From assembly GCA_907165275.2 (NCBI GenBank), contig OU015655.1:10862501-10926500 (forward strand): a stretch of 64,000 bases of DNA, in the 5' to 3' direction. Shown here one piece after another: positions 12,355 to 23,875 of the stretch (position 1 is the first letter of the stretch; the number at the start of each line of letters is the position of its first letter). The position numbers and the translations under genes were made by a program. Origin of the DNA: Zygaena filipendulae. Lineage: Eukaryota > Arthropoda > Insecta > Lepidoptera > Zygaenidae. The notes beneath the pieces are model-generated. The model saw only the letters and a list, made by a program, of their open reading frames with translations, did no database searches and was not told where the DNA came from.

Positions 12355-12455
12355 AAACGATCATCATGAAATTATAGATAGAAGTTGTAAAATAATACTT
12401 ATAACTACATAGGGTACTTTTTGTCCCGGAATTTCCGTCCGAAATTAACGCTATA
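12355..12455 (-). repeat. Family A dispersed repeat, truncated reverse fragment
   Basis: Contains CGATCATCATGAAATTATAG, then CATAGGGTACTTTTTGTCCC and GGAATTTCCGTCCGAAATTA. The terminal part with the CAGCTAGT end is missing. Confidence 0.55.
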
Positions 12456-13662
12456 AACCGCTAGCACTATTTAAGGCACATGCGAAGATGTCACGTGGCG
12501 TCAAAATTCCTATACTGGATTTTTTATTGCAATTATAATAAAAAAATCATGAATATGCACGGTGTAGGTATATAGTATAATTATGTATTGTATATTGATG
12601 TAATTATATATTTACGTATATCTGTATGTTGTAAGTTTACGTAGTTTCTATTTCTTCTTGTATCTATATCATTATGTATATATTTCGTTATTAGATATTT
12701 AATTATATGTAGGTATATTAATGTCGCACTTATCTACATTTCCTTTTACATCCTTCTCTACAGGAGGAGGTGGCCTATGAAAAAATTGCTTTTAGCAATA
12801 TAGGTCATTGTACATAGGTACCTATCCGTATGTTTTGGGTTTACGTAAATATTTTGATTTCTACTGTGTGTGTGCAATAAAGTAAATTTGAATTTGAAAA
12901 AAGAAGAGAGAGAGAGACTATGTGTGGAAACTTTTTTATGACAATTAGCATGGGGCTGCGGAGCACTCTGGAATGAAGAGTGACAGTGTAATAGACCCGG
13001 AAATGGCGCGGACAAACATAACCTCCCAAAACGACGCCCTCCGCGGTCACTCACTCAGCACCATTTTAGAGGATTTTACGAAACGAACTTTTATCTCTCT
13101 CTGGTTTGGCAACAACTGATCCGTTGTAGACCTATACGTAAATAATAGTACATTGTTATCCTAGGGGTGAAAGTAACTTATTTAGTCCCGAGACGGGGTT
13201 TGGCCAATAGATCGAGGGACTAAATAAGTCTTTCTCCCGAGGATAACACTGTGCTTTTCATTACGAATGCAAGGAAAGTCAAAATAAAAATAGGAATTAG
13301 CTAAAGAAAAAAATGAGTGAATTTTATTTTACATAAATCAATCATTAGGTGTGCTACTGGCCAGTAAGTATGTCCCCTATGACATAAAAAAAAACTTGAG
13401 TTTCTGCAGTATCCAGCTGTCAGTTGAAAGCGATTCTCCCTAGGGCTGAAAATTGTTACTTTCAACCCGCTTCTCAGGCAACTTCAGACCTACTTTCCGA
13501 GTATGAGTAATGAAAAAGATTTTTTGTTGACAAATCACAATGTTGTAACTTTATTAGAGGCGTGTGTGTCTATTATTTGGTAGAATGGAACTCAGCGAGA
13601 CTATTGATTTCCAATCTCCAACATCTAACGAAATATTTTCCAAAATTAAGTCAATAATATAG

Positions 13663-13810
13663 GGCCCGTATTTTTTAATCGTTCGAATTACTTTCGCACA
13701 CGGAATCGTGTATTCACATGCGAATGCTCATACATTTTTTAAGCATTCACATGTGAACCTTGCGATTCCGTGTGCGAAAAGTAATTCGAGCGATTCAAAA
13801 ATACGACCCC
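13663..13810. mobile_element. Fold-back MITE-like element
   Basis: Arms of about 68 bases (from 13663 and back from 13810) are inverted copies of each other around a spacer of about 12 bases. Shared words are CGAATTACTTTCGCACACGG on the left and its complement in CCGTGTGCGAAAAGTAATTC on the right. The ends GGGCCCGTATT and AATACGACCCC are inverted. There is no coding capacity. Roughly nine mismatches between arms suggest moderate age. Confidence 0.75.
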
Positions 13811-13936
13811 AAGCCAATGTCATGACAATGAATAATGAATAAACTTTACTATCATGACATTGGCCTGTATAATACAGTACTTGCAAAAAAAAAAGAAATC
13901 TTAAATATTTTTCGAAAACACTAGCTTACTAGCATA

Positions 13937-14142
13937 CTAGCTATCGTCCGCGCCTTTGCTTGCGTTAATTTAGATTTTATCAAATAATTTTATAACCCTC
14001 GGGAACAGTCCCCTTTGTATATTAAAGGTCTTGTCCTTGTATATTTACCTACCTACCCCTGACAACTCGTATGCGAATTCTCATGAAGACCGGTTGGGTA
14101 ATTAAGGCGTAAAGCGTAACAAACAAACAAACTTCCAACCTA
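13937..14142 (+). repeat. Family A dispersed repeat, diverged forward copy
   Basis: Starts CTAGCTATCGTCCGCGCCTT, then CCCTCGGGAACAG, CCCCTGACAACTCGTATGCG and AAGCGTAACAAACAAACAAA. The CCGCGG core is mutated. Confidence 0.55.
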
Positions 14143-14809
14143 AAACATAAGCATCTATTTTGGTAAAACAACGGGGTTTTTCCAAAATAGTTCTTATTTT
14201 ATTTGTTTAGGGTTTAATACCGTCTCGTCAGTTATAAATAAGTTACTACTTACTTGTTTTGCAGATAGTTAACATAATTTACCTCGTAATTGTGTACGTG
14301 ATTCAATTTAACCACTGACCACATATACGGAGTGTTAACTGTTATCTCGGAGCACATCGCAAATTAAACTTTAAAACAACATGTAATAACCCACAAAAAA
14401 TAACTATATTTTTGTAATGTTGCGCCAATATAATTTTTCTGTTCACAAAAAAATATACACGAGCGGCGTAGTCTTTTTGTAATTGGATAATAAATTTTGT
14501 TTGTTATTTTAAATGTACAATTTAAAATCATCATTAATTAAGTTTTGCACGAGTGATGATAGCGTCATCGTAATTTTCTATGTTCCAAGAAATTTGAACG
14601 GAAACAAAGTTTGGTTATAATTTTGTTGGGTACCTTTATCATCGGTCTAATGAATTTGTTTCGCTTCACTATGAAGCCTACCTTGGTCGTTGAACTGTGA
14701 ACCTCGCAGCTAATTTAATGCGGAACCCTGAAACGTGAGAGGGTAGATAAACTAGACCTTTTAACGGAATTAGGCTAAAGTAAAATCGGGTGCTCATATG
14801 GACTTTTAT

Positions 14810-15162
14810 ATACAACGTATTAATGAATTGACCAAAAACATGATACACCCCATTTGAAGAAATAAACAATAATATGATCAAAATATAAATTATGTGGAAA
14901 AAATTAAGAGTCTAAAAGTTATTCAACATTATTTTGGAGGTGACCTATCTACGAAATTTCAAGCGCTACGCCCGCGCCTTCTTGTCAGACCGATTCGATT
15001 TTTTTGCTGTCTACGGGCGGCGTGCCTACGCGCCGAATATTGTATTATAAATAAGTTAGACATGGGCTAGTAAATATGAAAAAATATAACCTATATCAAA
15101 ACATGGTTCGATTCTGAACAAACTACTTTCTAGTTTTCAGTCAATTCATTAACACGTTGTAT
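14810..15162 (+). mobile_element. TACAACGTGTTAATGAATT TIR element, copy 1
   Basis: The left end TACAACGTATTAATGAATTG (14811) is the inverse of the right end CAATTCATTAACACGTTGTA (ends 15161). The body includes GGAGGTGACCTATCTACGAA and CAAGCGCTACGCCCGCGCC. A second copy in opposite orientation lies at 25393-25745. There is no ORF, so this is a non-autonomous DNA element. Confidence 0.75.
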
Positions 15163-15414
15163 AAAACATTGGTATTAATAGATATCTACAACCAAACGTG
15201 TTAATTTTATGGAAAACTCATAAAAATATTCCGCATTAATGCACATCACCATCTGTTAATAACCTTGCGTTGCACACATACAGAGCGTAATGCGTAACGT
15301 AACGGGTTAAGAAATAAAAAAAGAAGAAAAAACAGTCAGTCGTATGACGTTTCACGTGAAAAATAAGAAGCTTCACAGACTTGTAAACAATATTTTTGAT
15401 AACTGTTTTATATA

Positions 15415-15463
15415 CATACACGCACACACACACACACACACGCACGCATAGACCCACACACAT
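15415..15463. repeat. (CA)n microsatellite
   Basis: An interrupted CA/CG dinucleotide tract, including about nine CA units at 15423-15440 and a second block ending 15462. Confidence 0.9.
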
Positions 15464-15689
15464 CATACATTATGGTTCTGCAGGTTAACTCTTGAAAAGG
15501 ATTTGAGGCTGATTCCGATTTTGATTTGACATCAACTTGATTTCACCCGATCTCATTTTAGTAAAAGTGCCCAATGTGCCTGAACAAGTTTTCAATTCAA
15601 ATAAAACCGTTTAAAAAAGGAACACACGTGCGAAACAGCGGTGCAAGTTATCTTCCTAGTTTGGGGTGCGACAAGTATATTGTGTGTGC

Positions 15690-15990
15690 TTATTGTTTAA
15701 ACGAAAACGCTGACAACACGGTGCGGTCGCGTCGCAGTCCTTAGCGGGGCGCGTTCCGTTACACGCGGAGCGTCGATCGCCGGCCGCGCGCGCCGTGACC
15801 AGTGTAGCAACCACACCAGACACTTCCGTTGTACGCTGACACATTAATTACAAACGGAAAATTCAACTCGAACATACATAAGTGCGTTCGACGAATTTCG
15901 TCGAAGCCGCGCATGATCGGTGGCGAGAGCGGTCCGAATGCGACTCACGTAACAATCTATTTGGTCCCCACCCGATATTGTGCACACAAA
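15690..15990. promoter_or_regulatory. CpG-rich island, candidate regulatory element
   Basis: The densest CpG block in the intron, with GGTCGCGTCGCAGTCC and CGTCGATCGCCGGCCGCGCG. At 15887-15905 there is an exact odd palindrome, TTCGACGAA-T-TTCGTCGAA. Open frames here have no recognisable domain and begin with TTG rather than ATG. It could be an enhancer or an internal promoter; nothing distinguishes these. Confidence 0.3.
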
Positions 15991-16564
15991 GCAACGATTA
16001 CTCATGCCTACCGAAGTTTATTTATGACAGGAAGAAATTGCGATTGTATTCTCTTATTTATATCGTTTATAACTTCCCAATATATGTCAGAGGCACGCAA
16101 CGATTTTGTTACCGTCTCCTTTGGTTATCTTTAACATCAGGCTATTCTATAACAACTCATATCTGTATAGGTACTTACATAGTTCGATTATAAATTCACT
16201 CATCCAAATTTTCGCTAAGGATCTCATTCAAATCATCAAATAAGACACAATCAACACCTTTATCTATCTATACTTTATTATATAACCATCGCGTCATAGC
16301 GATAGCTTGCAACCTGTCTTGCTCTTCGTTCATAAAAATTTAAAAAAAAAACGAGTGCAAAATTTTTTTATTTTTCCAAGACGGACTAAAACCTAAAATT
16401 AGGTTGACAAGCCCATTAAGTTACACCGCGAAGAAATTAACTGAAATCTCTAGGTATGCGTCACCTGAGGGGCATCCGCCATGCAATGATAACGAAGACT
16501 CTTGGACACGTATGTAATGCTCTAACGTTTTCTGTGTGGTCACTTCAATCCGGACGTGATGTCA

Positions 16565-16815
16565 TGGCCACAGAACAGATAGAAGGGACATCAACTCAGT
16601 TCAGTAGGAAAACAAACGAAAACCAGTGTAGCCGCGGGTGATTTTCGTACACGGACGCACAAAAACCTCATTAGAGCAAAGAAATTAAACGCTATTAGGT
16701 TACGTTTTTACTTGTTCATTGTTTTCGAAATTTGCAGTTTTGGGAATATCGTGGAAAATATACTTGGGATGCCGGCAAAGAAAGTTTCATGAAAGATAGA
16801 GCAATTTGCACTTGC
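16565..16815 (+). repeat. Diverged direct repeat, copy 1
   Basis: Shares with 17868-18125 the order AGAAGGG.CATCAACT, AAAACCAGTG.AGC, GGTGATTTTCG, AAACGCT.TTAGGTTA and AATATACTTGGGATG. Similarity is collinear over about 250 bases with small gaps. It has the structure of an old transposon copy pair. The family is not recognised. Confidence 0.65.
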
Positions 16816-16859
16816 AATAGAAATTCGTGACACAAAAATTACTGTGTAAGTAATATAAT

Positions 16860-17183
16860 GGGCATGTTGACTAATTTTTATTTTTTAGTCCGTCTTGTAG
16901 ATTATTAAAAAATATAGGACACGTATTTTTTCTTTTTTTACGTACTCAAAAAATAACGGCGATATATTGAGTTGAAATTTTGCGTGACGTCACTATTCTG
17001 ACAGTTTGTATGGCGGTTTTGTGGTTAGTGACGTCACGACCTCCTCACCCTAAACTTTAATGCGCTTTATCTCTATATATTTTAATTTATTTAAAAAAGC
17101 AAAAAATACTTGTCTATTGTTTTTTTATTTTCTCACTGACGGACTAATTAGAATTTTGATTTTCAATCAATTTTCAACATCCC
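16860..17183 (+). mobile_element. GGGCATGTTGACTAATTTTT element, copy 1
   Basis: The left end is GGGCATGTTGACTAATTTTT and the right end, read inversely, is GGGATGTTGAAAATTGATTG. Both ends carry the AGTCCGTC word in inverted orientation a little further in. The body includes GCGTGACGTCACTATTCTGA and TTGAGTTGAAATTTTGCGTG. A second copy of about 323 bases in opposite orientation lies at 62972-63294. A fragment of the same end (CAAGACGGACTAAAA...ACAAGCCCATT) lies at about 16375-16422. It is MITE-like and has no ORF. Confidence 0.75.
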
Positions 17184-17394
17184 TATTAAAACAACATTTT
17201 TATAAGCCAGTTGCTCAGTTTTCTGAGTTATCTAATTATGTTTATAAATTTAGGAGTTTAATTTTCCGATATAACATGTTACATAGTTAAAAATGCCGGT
17301 TAAACGATCAAAAAGGATTTCATAAAGATTTGAAACAGCTTAAACGATGGAGAAACACCGCTGATCTTAAATTTTTTTATAACTCAATTAGGTA

Positions 17395-17560
17395 AATATT
17401 CTCCGGGATTTCACCCGCTTTAATTTGGGAGTTCCCGCGGGAATCCAAAGTACCCTGTGTCCTTCTATGTACCCCTGACAACGTGTACGCACAATTTCAT
17501 CTTGATCGATTGAGTATTTAAACTGTGAATGCGGTAACAACCAAACAAACTCACGTTCTT
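17395..17560 (+). repeat. Family A dispersed repeat, forward copy with degraded start
   Basis: GGGATTTCACCCGCTTTAAT, GGGAGTTCCCGCGGGAATCC, TATGTACCCCTGACAACGTG and CAACCAAACAAACTCACG follow the family order. Confidence 0.65.
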
Positions 17561-17579
17561 AAGGATATCTCAAAAAATT

Positions 17580-17757
17580 TCGCTTAGATCGTTATCGCCG
17601 TCGATGGTCGCCACTTTAAATCAGTGTCGTGGGACTCAACTAGCTCCACGGCATATGCTGAGTGGCGGCCATTTTGGTACCTTGTCTATTTTAAAATTAA
17701 TTAAGTTTGTGTTTAATTTTGGTACCAAATAAAGCTCTATTCTATTCTATTCTATTA
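17580..17757 (+). repeat. SINE-like unit with (CTATT)n tail
   Basis: It ends in TTTTGGTACCAAATAAAGCT followed by TATTCTATTCTATTCTATT. The segment AAGTTTGTGTTT..AT.TTGGTACCAAAT recurs at about 42508-42540. A 3' simple-repeat tail after an AATAAA-like word fits a retroposon. No RNA polymerase III boxes were found in this copy. Confidence 0.4.
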
Positions 17758-17867
17758 GCCCTTCAACCGTCGGTTTACAATCTTCTCTATGGCCATAATA
17801 GCACACATGTGTAGGCGGCGTGTGCCGACGACGCGACTTCCAGTTGGTCGCCGATATTATGTGCACC

Positions 17868-18125
17868 ACAAATCAGAAAATAACAGACAGAAGGGTCATC
17901 AACTTAGTTTAGTATGAAAACACATAAAAACCAGTGCAGCTGGGTGATTTTCGCATACAAAACTATTCATCACGCACTAAAACATTCATTAACGCAAAGA
18001 AATGTATTAAACGCTTTAGGTTATGTTTTTACCAAACCACTGTTTTCAAAATTCACAGTTTTGGAAATATTGTGGTAAATATACTTGGGATGGCAGCAAA
18101 AGTAGTTTTCGACAAGTTAGAGCAT
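17868..18125 (+). repeat. Diverged direct repeat, copy 2
   Basis: Partner of 16565-16815. AAATATACTTGGGATGGCAG and TTAAACGCTTTAGGTTATG are the clearest shared blocks. The 324-base element at 16860-17183 lies between the two copies. Confidence 0.65.
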
Positions 18126-18149
18126 TTGCTCTGACTTCCTTTGCAACGG

Positions 18150-18480
18150 TGGCGCGCTGCCCCGCCTACGTGTCCTCTCTAGTTAATTTATTTGCTCTGT
18201 GATGTGCGCAGACAACGATTTACCAGCACAAAGTGGCGGTCCTCCCGTGTATTACCGATCTATGGAACAATAAAGTGCGCGCACGAGGGCATATCAATGA
18301 ACCGTCGCGTATGCATAGTGTGCCGCGCGTGCCATTAGTAAGCGACTGCCAGCGCACTAGCGTCGAGCAATTGACCGACGACGGACTAATGTTATTCTAG
18401 ACGCGTTTGACGCTTCCTCTTTCCTCTTTCCTATCGGTCAGAGGCGACCACGAGGCGAGCGGTGCTCGACATGAATGTAA
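18150..18480. promoter_or_regulatory. Candidate intronic cis-regulatory element
   Basis: A GC-rich, repeat-free stretch with GTTAATTTATTTGC, GCCATTAGTAAGCGACTG and CTTCCTCTTTCCTCTTTCC blocks. CpG dinucleotides are frequent compared with the flanks. A regulatory role is inferred from composition and context only. Confidence 0.28.
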
Positions 18481-18514
18481 TAATTACTAATACTTACAAA
18501 TATGTATTATAAAT

Positions 18515-18682
18515 GTAAGTTTATTTGTATGTTTGTTTGTTACGCTTTCGCGCTTTAACTACTCAACCGATCGTCATAAAATTACGCGTACGCCTTGTGA
18601 GAGGTATAGAAAAGGACATAGGGTACTTTCCATCCCGCAATTTCCGAAATTAACGCGGGAAAATCGCGGGGAACAGCTTATC
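18515..18682 (-). repeat. Family A dispersed repeat, reverse copy
   Basis: TTTGTTTGTTACGCTTTCGC, CCGATCGTCATAAAATTACG, GGACATAGGGTACTTTCC and a GGGGAACAGCTTA end are present. Confidence 0.75.
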
Positions 18683-19306
18683 CGTCAATAAACAAAAATG
18701 TGAATGTGAGTTTATTTGTTTGTTATGCTTTCACGCTATCCGTTCTGTAGTTTTTGAATTTATCGCGAACAGACAGACAGGCAGACATTGCAAATTCAAG
18801 TGCTCATTCTGTACCAATAGTTAATACTGTGTGATATTTAAACATAAATATAACAATAAATATATCTAACTAATTACAACATTTACCCTGAATTACTCTT
18901 ATAAGGATTGATACAACAGTACTTCGCTGCACTTGGAAGAACGATGCAAAAGTTTCGACTGGACCATCATATACGTATGCGTATTACGAAATAAATTACA
19001 GTGTACAAAAAAATAAAACAAAAATAACATAGTATCAAATACAACGTACCTTTTGGTATTGTTTTTAACGTGGATTTCGTTGACCTACGCACAAATCAAC
19101 TGGAGCCATATGAAACGGTCCGCAATAATAATGAGTGTTGAATTTCACGTTTATTTTATTAATTACCTACACTCGAGGCCAAGGTAACCCTGAAAAGAAA
19201 ACGTACATAGTTAAAAATAGTAAACGCACGTACGTGTTGTGTAAATAAGTAAACTCGCGCGATTTTACTCCAAGTTCCCTCGGGAATTTCGGAGAAGAAT
19301 AAGCTT

Positions 19307-19541
19307 CTGAGGGGATTATGTAACTTTTGTTTCAATCATTTTTCGGTTGCAATCAAAAATATGGCGGTTTTGCGATTATAATATGCATGTAAACACCTAC
19401 AATAGCTAGTAATCAACCAAAATAAACATATTAATATTTCAAAAGTTGAAGCTGCCTCAACATGGTTAAATAGTCACAAAATCGCTATTTTTCTGATTGA
19501 AACTTAAATATGACAGCAACAAAAGTTACATAATTGCCCTG
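19307..19541 (+). mobile_element. GGGGATTATGTAACTTTTGTTTC TIR element, copy 1
   Basis: The left end GGGGATTATGTAACTTTTGT and right end ACAAAAGTTACATAATTGCC are inverted copies. The interior CAATCATTTTTCGGTTGCAA and CACAAAATCGCTATTTTTCT is shared with a second same-orientation copy at 50858-51090. It is a non-autonomous DNA element of about 235 bases without coding capacity. Confidence 0.75.
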
Positions 19542-19554
19542 TTTGTGTACCTCT

Positions 19555-19690
19555 GACGTGTATGCATTTCATGAGATTTTACCCGGATTAATTTCGGAGT
19601 TCCCGCGGACATTTCGGGACAAAACCCTATGTCCTTCTCTGTATCCCTGGCACACGTGTGTGCAAAATTTCATGAGTATCTATCCATACT
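19555..19690 (+). repeat. Family A dispersed repeat, forward partial copy
   Basis: GAGATTTTACCCGGATTAAT, GGAGTTCCCGCGGACATTTC, TTCTCTGTATCCCTGGCACA and GTGCAAAATTTCATGAGTAT are present, with a degraded 5' end. Confidence 0.65.
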
Positions 19691-19875
19691 TCTATACTAT
19701 AAAGAGGTGAAGTTTGTGAATTGTGAGTTTGTGATGTTGTAGGAACCGGTTTTGAAATATCTTTCACGTATAGTAAGCTACGGTAGTCCTGAGTGACATA
19801 GGGTACTTTCTATCCTGAAATTCTCACGGGAACTCCGAAATTACGGCGGGTGAAACCGCGGGGGACAGCTAGCAA
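19690..19875 (-). repeat. Family A dispersed repeat, reverse copy adjoining the forward one
   Basis: It begins TATACTATAAAGAGGTGAAG and ends GGGTGAAACCGCGGGGGACA GCTAGC. It carries the CTACGGTAGTCCTGAGTGAC variant also present (inverted) at 54285-54500, so these two belong to one subfamily. Confidence 0.75.
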
Positions 19876-20096
19876 CTAGTAAGTTAAAAAAATATAACTA
19901 AATAAAAGCAGTCACTTCATAATTAATTGTAATAGAAAATAGGAGTATATGTTGGCCTTAATTGTAAATTAAAGTGATTGTGTTATTTCGTTAACGGTAT
20001 ACCTACCTAACTAAAGAAATATCGTCCTTACTGATATACGTATCTCTTATGAATACTCAATACAGCTTCTTCAGGGCAGGATGAAACTTCACCCTG

Positions 20097-20334
20097 GGCC
20101 CTTATTCACTATGACCAACAACATTCCTTGTCCATAACGCGCGTCCCAAAAACGCATTTCCAAACGTTGATGCCAAGATATTCGAAATTATTATTCTTTA
20201 TGCCATAAGAAACGTTGTAAATGAATGTTTTTTTGCAGTAAAACTTCTTTGATTACGAGGGCAAGACAGTTTTTACGGCGTCTTATCTTAGCGCGGCATT
20301 TTATGGTCATAGTGAATAAGGGCCTGATCTCATC
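20097..20334. mobile_element. GGCCCTTATTCACTATGACCA TIR element, copy 1
   Basis: The 21-base ends beginning GGCCCTTATTCACTATGACC are perfect inverted repeats. The 238-base body has no ORF. A second, more diverged copy is at 22954-23182, inside another element. Confidence 0.8.
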
Positions 20335-21579
20335 GTGATCACCATCGTAGGCCTATCATCGTAGTAAAACGTTCAAGTAACCGCGTGCGGCTCGCACTGT
20401 GTAAAAGTCTAGGTGCCAGCTGCTCAGGTCATATACTAAATTGGCCGGCCGCTTAAGTGGATATTTAAATCCAAAATGCTCCTAAATTCACAGAAATTCT
20501 AAAACTTTCAAAAATTTTCATTTACATAAATTCTGAATTGACGTCCGTTTTGCTTTGAATGTCACAAAGCACCTATGTAGTATAGTCCCGATGACAATAC
20601 CTACAGTTACCAGCCCCCTTAGCCAAGTCGACATTCTTGTTGTTCTATATGTTCATTTGTGTTGTGTGTCTCATCTTGCTTAAATAAATCTTTCTTTCTT
20701 TCTATCTATAAATAATTGTTAACGTACAAAATACTAAGGAATGTTATGTCGAGTGCAGGTCACATAAAACCATGCAGTTATAAGTTCATTTTTGCGTGTG
20801 CTCATTAGTTTTTTATACGTTAACGATTAAGTATGAATTGTCAACTTGACTATGGGGGCTGATGACCAGGGCCTGATGCTGCAGACAGGATAAGTCTGCT
20901 CGACGGTTCTCTATAATCCTACATTTGTAATGTGACCTCTGCCCCTTCTCCCTCGGGGCCCCACGCTATGCCGCATACCACCTTGGGTGACGTAGGGCAA
21001 TTTTTCTCAGTATAGTGTCTTTTTCTAACCTCCATCTAGCTCCAAATTGATGATAATGTTTCTAACCGCCACAAAGAGAGATAGAGTCAACTTTAGCAGA
21101 GTTAATTCACACGTTTAAGATTTAAAAATCTGACTGTGGTAAATAAGTCGTAAATCTGACTAAATTCATATTATTCAAAGTTTAAGAAAAGAATAGAGAG
21201 TATAAATTAAGAAATTCAGTAAGTTTTGTACTAGACTTGTAAAGAAAAAGAAGATAATACTGTAACGGACAACTCCTCGCTGCTGACTATACCGAGACAG
21301 ATGCATCATTATGTAAAGTGGTTCTGAATCTATAATCTCGTTACGAATAAATAATTATCTATATAGACGACGTGATCGTTACGTAAAACTTGGGACAATT
21401 ATCACTCACGAAATTGTTTTTAATTGCTTGCTGTTCGTAGGTCAAGTTTGCCATTACTTATTATCAATTAGTGTCACTGCTGTATTACGCAATATTATGA
21501 CAAAAAAACATTGTTTTGTAACCATCGATACAATAACAACTGTAAAATAATTTTAAAATTTATTGATATAAGTAGGTAA

Positions 21580-21750
21580 CTAGCTGTGCCCCGCGGTTTC
21601 ACCCGTGGGAGTTTCGGAATTCCCGTGGGAACTCCAAATTAGTCTTATTTATTTCTCATAGTATGAGCTAATTAGCAGTGAAAGTCCCGTCAAAATCGGT
21701 CTGACCGTTTCGGAGATTCACCCACATGAGTTTCGGAATTCCCGCAAGGC
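21580..21750 (+). repeat. Family A dispersed repeat, forward copy (CTGACCGTTTCGGAG subfamily)
   Basis: Starts CTAGCTGTGCCCCGCGGTTT. After GTGGGAACTCCAAATTAGTC it switches to AATTAGCAGTGAAAGTCCCG and CGGTCTGACCGTTTCGGAGA, shared with the reverse copies at 39530 and 47080. Confidence 0.75.
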
Positions 21751-22866
21751 TTCTTTTATAAGAACCTTCTCTTTACAATCCAGCCGTTCAGCGTGATGCC
21801 GTGACCAAGGGAAATAGAAATTCTTTTTTATATACATATACCTACAGATATGGCGTAGTTAATATAACTATGTGTAATAATATCTATGACAAACTACAGA
21901 CATGGCAGTTAAAAATGCCTATTATGATATCATTACATGATAAAATAATAGAGAAAACACACACACACACAACCTCTGTATGTATATCGAACCAGATAAT
22001 AAGTAAGATCTGATTAGCATAAACTAAGTCGAAACTCGAAATAACGTTTTAAGATAGTTACCTATCTGCCTCTATTTATTTGAGTACTAATGTACCTACT
22101 CGATATCACGTAAAAAGAACTGCACCAATAATACCATGGTTTTCAAAATTACTTCGTTAGGTATCTAAAAATTAAAATAGATTTAGGTTCATCGCTATCG
22201 ATTCACGGATAGAAAAGGATACAAAATATAACTATCATAGAAGGTAGGTAGGTACTTAATACCTACAGACAAAGAAACAGACAGACAAACAAATGATTTT
22301 TTTACTTCGTCTTTCATTTGTGCAATGTACACAATATACAAAACCTGTTAATGAAACAACTACATATATTTAAAAGTAGACTAAAAGCACCTAACTATAC
22401 AGTGTTCTCACATTTGCCTTGCTTATAAAGCAGACAGAAAGAGAAATTATAACTGTCATGATAGCGGAAATATAATTTAAAAGCTGTACCTACACGACTG
22501 TACCAAAAACTAGGCAGCTATGCTACATAAAATAAACAAACAATAAAACTATGTCGTAAAGCCGCACTTTGACTGTTGACTAGTTGCGAAACAATTCCAC
22601 CGGGACGTACAAAATGCAATGTTCCCATCGATATTAATAAATATGTCAGTAATAAAACGAGGCGCGACCCCGCGATACCGAATGACCCGAGCAGTGTGGA
22701 CACATCATTTCACCCGTTTGTGAGTTCCACACAAGACGTCTTGTGGGGTCCTCGGCTATCTGCCACTGGCGCCAGGGAGAACGCTAAATAGCGTACCTAC
22801 ATACGCGCTGCTTATTGACTGACTGACATCATGCGATATAATATATAGCCGTGCCGTTTGACATCC

Positions 22867-23262
22867 TTAGAGCCTGCCCAGATGAGGCGTTTTACGCGCG
22901 AGTCGAGAACGCGCGTGTTCTCGGGGCACTAGAGCCACATAGATCCCGTCCAGGGCCCTTATTCACTATGACCATAACGCGTCGTGTCTTGATAAGGCGC
23001 CACTTGAACTGCATTTCTCTCCTGCTCAAAGAACTTTCACTACAAAAAAATACGTTTACATTGTATCTTTATGGCTTAAAGAATATTAATTTCTAATATT
23101 TTGACATCTGGCACATTTGGAATTGTGTTTTTGGGCCGCGCGTTGTGGGCGAGAAATGTTGTTGGTCATAGAGAATAAGGCCCCAGATGGCTCTCGCACG
23201 TAAAACTCTCGACTCGCGCGTTCTCGACACGCGCGTAAAACGCGTCATCTAGACAGGCTCTT
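22867..23262. mobile_element. AGAGCCTG(C/T)C TIR element, interrupted by another element
   Basis: The left arm AGAGCCTGCCCAGATGAGGC then GTTTTACGCGCGAGTCGAGA (from 22869) is the inverse of the right arm ending AGACAGGCTCT (23251-23261). Between the arms sits a complete GGCCCTTATTC element (22954-23182). Removing the insert leaves a short fold-back element rich in CGCG words. No ORF. Confidence 0.72.
22954..23182. mobile_element. GGCCCTTATTC TIR element, copy 2 (nested)
   Basis: The left end GGCCCTTATTCACTATGACC and right end GGTCATAGAGAATAAGGCC are inverted with one mismatch. CCAG occurs immediately on both sides and may be a 4-base target duplication. It is inserted in the AGAGCCTG element, so it is the younger of the two. 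Confidence 0.72.
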
Positions 23263-23458
23263 ACTATTATAGAAATGCGAATGTGAGTTTGTTTAGTAGT
23301 TGGTTAGGCATTCAGGCCTTAACGGCTCGTCCGATCACCATGAAACTCTGCATACCTACTCTTTGTCTAGGGTACAGAGAAGACATAGAATACTTATTAT
23401 CCAGGAATCCCCGCGGGAACCCAGCAATTAACGCGGGTGAAACCGCGCGGGACAGCTA
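23262..23458 (-). repeat. Family A dispersed repeat, reverse copy
   Basis: TACTATTATAGAAATGCGAA, CCGATCACCATGAAACTCTG, GGGTACAGAGAAGACATAGA and GGTGAAACCGCGCGGGACAG are present. It abuts the right end of the nested element. Confidence 0.75.
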
Positions 23459-23875
23459 TGTAGTACTAGTAATAATATATTTTGTGAAATTTCTCCCCGA
23501 TATCGACAGGGCAGTAAACAAATTGTTTCTGTAACGAGATATCAAACAACTCGTGTATTTATCACCTGATATTATTAATAGGCATCTATTGAAATTTTAT
23601 CACGGATAAATTTATTGGCCTCGCAAGACTTTTGACTCTGTAATATGTCTTGTTAGATTATTATCAGACCGATGTTACTATTTCAAATGGGAACAAAGCA
23701 ACGTTCACATTGCGTTTTATCAAGCGACTTAAAACATAACTATAATTTAACCATCTTTTAACTATACGAGTATGTTTACAATTGCCGTGTGAAAGCTACC
23801 TATGATTCGTAGAGTGCTTAAGTACCTACCTAGGTACTTATATTATGTTTCTTTCTTTGTTTCATTTTATTACCA

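Noticed and set aside
12758..13054. 98- and 69-codon minus-strand frames
   Set aside because: They run across GA-rich and AT-rich low-complexity DNA; no domain, and low-complexity Ser/Phe content.
15829..16193. Two overlapping frames of about 100 codons
   Set aside because: They start at TTG or in unsupported context, overlap each other, and show no family resemblance.
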